DNA from: an uncultured Bacteroidales bacterium
GTDB taxonomy: Bacteria > Bacteroidota > Bacteroidia > Bacteroidales > UBA932
Direction: 5' to 3'
Assembly: GCA_927798505.1 (NCBI GenBank)
Contig: CAKMNE010000044.1
Span: 1-10,173, forward strand
DNA: 10,173 bases
Below the pieces are notes generated by a model, which saw only the letters and a program-made list of their open reading frames with translations, did no database searches and was not told the DNA's origin. The translations under genes and the position numbers were made by a program. Positions 6,807 through 10,173 of the stretch are shown here, one piece after another; within the stretch, counting starts at the first letter, position 1, and every line of letters starts with the position of its first letter.

Positions 6807-6833
6807 CGCCGGGGCCACCTCGGTCCTTCGGCG
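6807..6833 (-). promoter_or_regulatory. Structured 5' leader of rpsO (candidate S15-responsive element)
   Basis: On the minus strand the predicted leader starts with CGCCG (6833-6829), which pairs with CGGCG (6811-6807). The interior can add GG/CC and CC/GG pairs around the loop GAGGT, with a bulged A and a small internal loop. The start codon lies about 33 bp downstream, past an A/T-rich linker. S15 represses its own mRNA in several bacterial phyla through unrelated leader structures, so a control role is plausible. The fold was made by eye and is not proven. Confidence 0.4.
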
Positions 6834-6838
6834 GAGCG

Positions 6839-6870
6839 CAAAGATAGCAAATAATTTCGAGGGGACAAAA
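6839..6870 (-). promoter_or_regulatory. Bacteroidota-type promoter of rpsO-pnp
   Basis: Read on the minus strand, TATCTTTG (6846-6839) is an exact TAnnTTTG -7 element. TTTTG (6870-6866) lies 19 bp upstream in the -33 position. This is the best complete promoter in the window. Transcription should start near 6832-6834, giving a leader of about 60 nt before the rpsO ATG. Confidence 0.8.
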
Positions 6871-6895
6871 TCTTTTTATTTCGAAGAGGATTTCC

Positions 6896-6903
6896 TATAT
6901 TAG
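6896..6903 (+). promoter_or_regulatory. Possible weak promoter of the metallophosphoesterase-like/pdxB operon
   Basis: TATATTAG matches the -7 consensus TAnnTTTG with one mismatch. It has a T-rich stretch (6871-6880) about 16 bp upstream but no clear TTTG. It is the best candidate in the divergent region 6774-6969. The remaining bases between it and the ATG at 6970 show no other recognisable element. Confidence 0.3.
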
Positions 6904-6969
6904 TAGGTCGTAAATTCCAGCCGATGAAACGAGAAATATTGTCCAAACCATAGAAAACAGCAAGGCTCT

Positions 6970-8007
6970 ATGAAACCGCACACTACCGCGTTCCTGGCAT
7001 CAGCCCTTCTGCTGCTGAACTGCATCGACGCAGGCTCCTACCACAGGATGCGCAAGGACATCAAATACGGTCCGTGGGTGACCGAAGTCAGTGAAACCGG
7101 AGCAACCGTACTCTGGATAACTGAAGCTTCCACCACTGATGCGGTGGAAATGGATGGCCGCGAGTACTTCCAGGCCATTGACGAAGCCCCGCATCACGGC
7201 ACCATGCACCGCGTGCGGATCGATTCGCTGCAGCCGGGCAAGGAATATGTCTATCGCCTTGTGGACAAGCAGACAGCGGGATTGTATTCTGACTACTACA
7301 GTTTCAAAACCATGGACAGCAATGCGGACTCCTGCCGCTTCGCCATGGTCAACGACCTGTACGGAGACAAGGAGATGGCATATCTGCTGACAGCCGACAT
7401 CAAGCCCCGCAACTTTGATTTTGTAATGCTGGGAGGCAATATGGCGTCCTCTGAAAACTGCCCGTACGACTTCCTCGGGAGCACTTTCACTTCGCTTTCC
7501 GATGCTGCCGAATGGACACCCCTTTTCTTCACCAGAGGAGATGAGGAAACTGAAGGCTGCTGCCCTCAATGCCTGAGGGAGCTGTTCCCTACCCCTACGG
7601 AGGGCTTCTGGCAATGCATAAGGCAGGGGCCGGTGGCAGTATTGGTTCTGGATGCAAGCGAAGGCTGTACGGAGGATTATCTCCGGATGGAAGCGCAATG
7701 GCTGGAGCAGGAGGTTTGCGACACTCTCTTCACAAGCGCGCCCTTCAAGGTGGCTGTGATGCATATGCCGTGTATGGACGGACCGCATATGCACATTCTT
7801 GAAGAGGCTGGACTGGACCTGATGATTGCCGCCCACGGCGACAGATACAGGGAATTGAAAGCCGGAGAAGAGGACAACACTTTCCCTGTCATATTCAATT
7901 CCGGAGAGGAAAGACTTGATTTCAGAGCTGGGAAGAACAGGATTGCGATAAGTTTCAACAATGCTGCCGGACAAACAGTCCACAGTTATTCCATTTCAAA
8001 AAAGTGA
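6970..8007 (+). CDS. Exported metallophosphoesterase-like protein with degenerate active site
   Basis: 345 residues: a signal sequence (hydrophobic 7-16), a fibronectin-III/purple-acid-phosphatase-type N-domain (about 33-114: GPWVTEVSETGATVLW, then LQPGKEYVYRL), and a calcineurin-like phosphoesterase fold (about 122-340). The fold is recognisable from FDFVMLGG, PFKVAVMHMP and FPVIFNS in the right order. Of the usual metal and catalytic motifs, Asp129, His265 and His289 remain. The His of D-x-H is Tyr131, the Asp of G-D-x is Asn157, Asn-His of G-N-H-E is Asp191-Glu192, and the last His of G-H-x-H is Asp291. It is therefore either a pseudoenzyme or has a changed metal site. Cys18 follows LLN, a poor lipobox (Asn at -1), so lipidation is uncertain. 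Ten cysteines, including C197-C198-x-x-C201, are many for an exported protein. The stop overlaps the pdxB GTG start by 4 bp. Confidence 0.85.
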   Translation: MKPHTTAFLASALLLLNCIDAGSYHRMRKDIKYGPWVTEVSETGATVLWITEASTTDAVEMDGREYFQAIDEAPHHGTMHRVRIDSLQPGKEYVYRLVDKQTAGLYSDYYSFKTMDSNADSCRFAMVNDLYGDKEMAYLLTADIKPRNFDFVMLGGNMASSENCPYDFLGSTFTSLSDAAEWTPLFFTRGDEETEGCCPQCLRELFPTPTEGFWQCIRQGPVAVLVLDASEGCTEDYLRMEAQWLEQEVCDTLFTSAPFKVAVMHMPCMDGPHMHILEEAGLDLMIAAHGDRYRELKAGEEDNTFPVIFNSGEERLDFRAGKNRIAISFNNAAGQTVHSYSISKK

Positions 8008-9134
8008 AGATAGTCTGCGACGACAGAATCCCCTTTCTGAAAGGGGTATTTGAGCCTTACGCCGAGGTGGTTTACCTGCCGGGGGCACGGACGGGCGCAA
8101 GCGACGTGAAGGATGCGGATGCGTTGATTACGCGTACACGTACCCGATGCGACCGCGCCCTGCTCGAAGGTTCGCGCGTGAAAATCATCGCCAGTGCAAC
8201 CATTGGCTATGACCATATCGACACGGCCTGGTGCGAGGCGAACGTCATACGCTGGTGCAATGCGCCCGGCTGCAACTCCTCTTCGGTGGAACAGTATGTG
8301 CTTTCCGTGCTGCTCACCCTTGCGCGCCAGCACGAACTGCGGCTCGAGGGGATGACGCTCGGAGTGGTGGGTGTGGGCAATGTTGGCTCCAAGGTAGCCC
8401 GCGCCGCCGGGATACTGGGGATGAAAGTGCTGCTCTGCGACCCGCCCAGGGCCGAGGCTGAAGGACCGGAAGGCTTCGTCAGCCTGAAGAAACTTGTCGA
8501 GGGGAGCGACATCATCACCCTTCACGTCCCGCTGAGCCCTCAGACCTTCCACCTGTTCGGAAGGGAGAGGCTCGCCAGCCTTCGGCCGGACCAGATTCTG
8601 ATCAACTCTTCGAGGGGCGAGGTGGTAGATGGTGCCGCGCTGAAGGAGGCCCTGAAGGCCGGACGGCTGCGGGCGGCCGTGCTGGATGTATGGGAGGGGG
8701 AACCGGATATAGATAAGGAACTTATGGGGCTGGTAGATATTGCTACGGCCCATATTGCAGGCTATAGCGCCGACGGAAAGGCGGCGGGAACCCGGGCTGC
8801 CGTTCGCGCAGTTTCGCAGGCCCTCGGGATTGAAGCGCTGAAGAAATGGAGCCCTTCGAAGCTTCCTCTCCCGGCCCGGGATCTGGATTTTCATATTGAC
8901 GGGCACGGAATGAGCGAGCAGCAGATTGTTTCCGAGGCTGTGCTCTACACCTACGATGTGCTGTGGGACAGCGGCAAACTCCGTTCGCACCGGGAAGATT
9001 TTGAAAAACTGAGAGGTGAATACCAGATTCGAAGGGAATTCCCTGCATTTGCTGTCCACCTTCACGAAGATGGCACGAATGCGGCAGAGAAGCTTGAGGC
9101 TTTGGGATTCACTCTGATGGAATCATCAAGATAA
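8004..9134 (+). CDS. pdxB: Erythronate-4-phosphate dehydrogenase
   Basis: NAD-dependent oxidation of 4-phospho-D-erythronate to 2-oxo-3-hydroxy-4-phosphobutanoate, the second step of the DXP-dependent branch of vitamin B6 (PLP) synthesis; cytoplasmic. The 376 residues show the D-2-hydroxyacid dehydrogenase layout: MKIVCDDRIPF start, ATIGYDHID (65-73), APGCNSSSVEQYV (87-99), the Rossmann motif VGVGNVG (122-128), and LLCDPPRA (143-150). The catalytic triad is Arg204, Glu233 and His250, with spacings identical to E. coli R208/E237/H254. The C-terminal dimerisation domain of PdxB follows (about 285-350; YDVLWDSGKLR, FEKLRGEYQIRREF). The start is a GTG at 8004 inside the GTGA overlap with the upstream gene; the family N-terminus begins exactly here. 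Translation is probably coupled. Confidence 0.95.
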   Translation: MKIVCDDRIPFLKGVFEPYAEVVYLPGARTGASDVKDADALITRTRTRCDRALLEGSRVKIIASATIGYDHIDTAWCEANVIRWCNAPGCNSSSVEQYVLSVLLTLARQHELRLEGMTLGVVGVGNVGSKVARAAGILGMKVLLCDPPRAEAEGPEGFVSLKKLVEGSDIITLHVPLSPQTFHLFGRERLASLRPDQILINSSRGEVVDGAALKEALKAGRLRAAVLDVWEGEPDIDKELMGLVDIATAHIAGYSADGKAAGTRAAVRAVSQALGIEALKKWSPSKLPLPARDLDFHIDGHGMSEQQIVSEAVLYTYDVLWDSGKLRSHREDFEKLRGEYQIRREFPAFAVHLHEDGTNAAEKLEALGFTLMESSR

Positions 9135-9138
9135 GGAG
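9133..9138 (+). promoter_or_regulatory. Shine-Dalgarno sequence of the small membrane protein gene
   Basis: AAGGAG lies 5 bp before the ATG at 9144 and overlaps the pdxB stop codon. It is the only clear Shine-Dalgarno sequence before a gene in this window and it fixes the start of the next gene. Confidence 0.6.
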
Positions 9139-9143
9139 AAGAA

Positions 9144-9401
9144 ATGCTGTTTTTGATTATTTATCTGGCCGGATGGATTGCGGCCGTATTTGCGATTCGG
9201 GACCTTTGGACACGCAAGGAAATGAGTGTTCTTTCCCGTCTGGGACAGACTCTGCTGATTTTTCTGTTCAGCTGGGTGGGGTATTTCGCGTACAATTATC
9301 TTGTGCGCGGTTACCTGGACCAGAAGCGCCACTCCCGCGAGGAAGCTGAAATAGCGCAGGCTGAACAGGAGTTCTATGATGAAATATCAGGATTACAATA
9401 G
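9144..9401 (+). CDS. Small membrane protein of unknown function
   Basis: 85 residues, not recognised with certainty. Two hydrophobic segments, about 2-18 and 35-54, are joined by a short charged loop (RDLWTRKE). A charged helical tail (about 58-81: DQKRHSREEAEIAQAEQEFYDE) could form a short coiled coil. The N-terminal pattern of a hydrophobic start followed by Trp-rich segments faintly recalls small two-helix membrane proteins of the PLDc_N kind, but I would not assign it. A good Shine-Dalgarno sequence and tight packing (9 bp after pdxB, 5 bp before the sirtuin gene) argue that it is a real gene of this operon. Positive charges on both sides of the second helix leave the topology open. Confidence 0.75.
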   Translation: MLFLIIYLAGWIAAVFAIRDLWTRKEMSVLSRLGQTLLIFLFSWVGYFAYNYLVRGYLDQKRHSREEAEIAQAEQEFYDEISGLQ

Positions 9402-9406
9402 ATACT

Positions 9407-10117
9407 ATGGCATACAGGAAGAGAATAGCAGTTCTGTCCGGAGCGGGGGTGAGCGCCGAGAGCGGACTTCTGACCTACAGGGACAACGGAGGTCTGTGGG
9501 ACAATTACAATCCTATGGATGTTGCATCAGACAAGGCCTGGAAGCAGAACCCCGGCTTGGTATTGGATTTTTACAACACCCAAAGGGAGAAGTTGCAGGG
9601 CATTCGCCCCAATGATGCGCACAGGCTTCTGGCCTCTCTCGAGGAGCGTTTCAATGTGGATATAGTTACTCAGAACGTGGATAATCTCCACGAAAGGGCC
9701 GGGAGCACGAGGGTGCTGCATCTCCACGGAGAAGTGACCAAGATTCGTCCGGAGAACAGCTGCAACGAGGCCGACGGTTTCAGTGAGAATCTGGTTGTGG
9801 ATTGCGGCTATTCGAAGGTGGTGCTGGGAGACCTTGCACCCAACGGTGCACAGTACCGTCCGCATATTGTGTTTTTCGGAGAACCGGTACCGAAAATCGA
9901 GAGGGCCATCGATATCTTTTCAGCCGCGGATATAGTTCTTATTGTCGGCACTTCCCTATCGGTCTATCCGGCAGCCGGGCTCTACCGCTATGCCTGCCCG
10001 AAAGCGCCGATATACATTATCGACCCTGCAGACATCCCCGTCCACGACTCCCGCATAATACATATTCGCGAGAAGGCCACCACCGGAATGGCGGCTTTCT
10101 TGGAGATGGTGCAATAA
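9407..10117 (+). CDS. Sir2-family NAD-dependent protein deacylase (zinc-less)
   Basis: A 236-residue sirtuin that removes acyl groups from lysines using NAD. The Rossmann motif is GAGVSAESG (12-20), followed by YRDNGGLW (24-31). NAD and catalytic motifs are TQNVDNLH (88-95), the HLHG block with catalytic His107, RPHIVFFGE (151-159) and GTSLSVYPAAGL (181-192). The overall pattern is closest to class III (SIRT5/CobB-like). The four zinc cysteines are absent; only Cys119 and Cys133 lie in that region, not as CxxC pairs. The deacylase-selectivity motif Y-x-x-R reads Tyr56-Asn-Thr-Gln59, with an Arg at 60. It starts 5 bp after the small membrane protein gene, without a Shine-Dalgarno sequence, and is the last gene of the pdxB operon in view. 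The family call is certain; the acyl preference is not. Confidence 0.93.
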   Translation: MAYRKRIAVLSGAGVSAESGLLTYRDNGGLWDNYNPMDVASDKAWKQNPGLVLDFYNTQREKLQGIRPNDAHRLLASLEERFNVDIVTQNVDNLHERAGSTRVLHLHGEVTKIRPENSCNEADGFSENLVVDCGYSKVVLGDLAPNGAQYRPHIVFFGEPVPKIERAIDIFSAADIVLIVGTSLSVYPAAGLYRYACPKAPIYIIDPADIPVHDSRIIHIREKATTGMAAFLEMVQ

Positions 10118-10121
10118 TAAA

Positions 10122-10153
10122 GACGCCCGGCTGAACTTGATCAGTCGGGCGTC
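10122..10153 (-). terminator. Hairpin after the sirtuin gene, terminator-like on the minus strand
   Basis: GACGCCCGGCTGA (10122-10134) pairs with TCAGTCGGGCGTC (10141-10153), 13 bp with one G-T wobble and loop ACTTGA. On the plus strand no U tract follows. On the minus strand the stem is followed by TTTATTATT, so it suits a gene arriving from the right. It may still mark the 3' end of the sirtuin transcript. Confidence 0.6.
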
Positions 10154-10173
10154 CGAAAAGCGGCAGCGGCCTA

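Noticed and set aside
7000..7983. Minus-strand ORF (327 codons) opposite the phosphoesterase-like gene
   Set aside because: The sense strand has a signal sequence and a clear protein fold; the antisense product shows no family features.
7986..9065. Long minus-strand ORF (359 codons) opposite pdxB
   Set aside because: It lies fully antisense to a gene with complete PdxB motifs, has no recognisable domain, and is typical of open antisense frames in GC-rich DNA.
7000..10117. Defence or toxin-antitoxin system built around the sirtuin
   Set aside because: Sir2-domain defence proteins usually carry additional effector domains; this is a compact 236-residue deacylase in a metabolic operon with no partner of that kind.

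Overview
The window looks like ordinary chromosomal DNA of a fairly GC-rich member of the Bacteroidales (Bacteroidota). Three things support this. The promoter-like sites carry the Bacteroidota -7 consensus TAnnTTTG, with the identical octamer TATCTTTG found three times. Most start codons lack a Shine-Dalgarno sequence. Several proteins are of Bacteroidota type: a DUF4837 lipoprotein, an S15 of the 'KYGKSN' type, and a sirtuin without zinc cysteines. A finer placement (for example the Rikenellaceae or uncultured gut Bacteroidales) cannot be made from this sequence alone.

Layout. (1) 1-1981, plus strand: the 3' part of the site-2 protease gene rseP, followed 5 bp later by a DUF4837 lipoprotein gene. 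(2) 1997-2509, plus strand: a compact stable-RNA and ribosomal block made of a promoter, tRNA-Glu(UUC), rpsT (S20), a hairpin terminator built from the last rpsT codons, tRNA-Pro(CGG) and a second terminator. (3) 2525-3895, plus strand: a two-gene operon with its own promoter at the start codon, queH (epoxyqueuosine reductase) and ispE (isoprenoid kinase), overlapping by ATGA. (4) 3916-3950: a perfect 15-bp inverted repeat acting as a terminator for both strands. (5) 6870-3996, minus strand: rpsO (S15), an intercistronic hairpin, then pnp (PNPase with a long Arg/Asp-rich tail), driven by a good promoter and preceded by a structured leader. (6) 6896-10117, plus strand: a four-gene run of an exported metallophosphoesterase-like protein with a degraded active site, pdxB (vitamin B6 synthesis), a small two-helix membrane protein and a zinc-less sirtuin. 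A hairpin closes the window.

How the parts work together. Most of the window is housekeeping: envelope proteolysis, translation, tRNA modification, isoprenoid precursors, RNA decay and PLP synthesis. The rpsO-pnp pair is the classical bacterial arrangement in which mRNA structure usually links S15 and PNPase expression. I see no phage, IS, CRISPR, toxin-antitoxin or defence locus. The points most worth a second look are the metallophosphoesterase-like protein with five of eight metal-site positions changed, the sirtuin with both a missing zinc site and an altered acyl-selectivity motif, the overlap of the rpsT coding end with a terminator directly before a tRNA, the leaderless-looking queH start, the structured rpsO leader, and the repeat-bearing PNPase tail.
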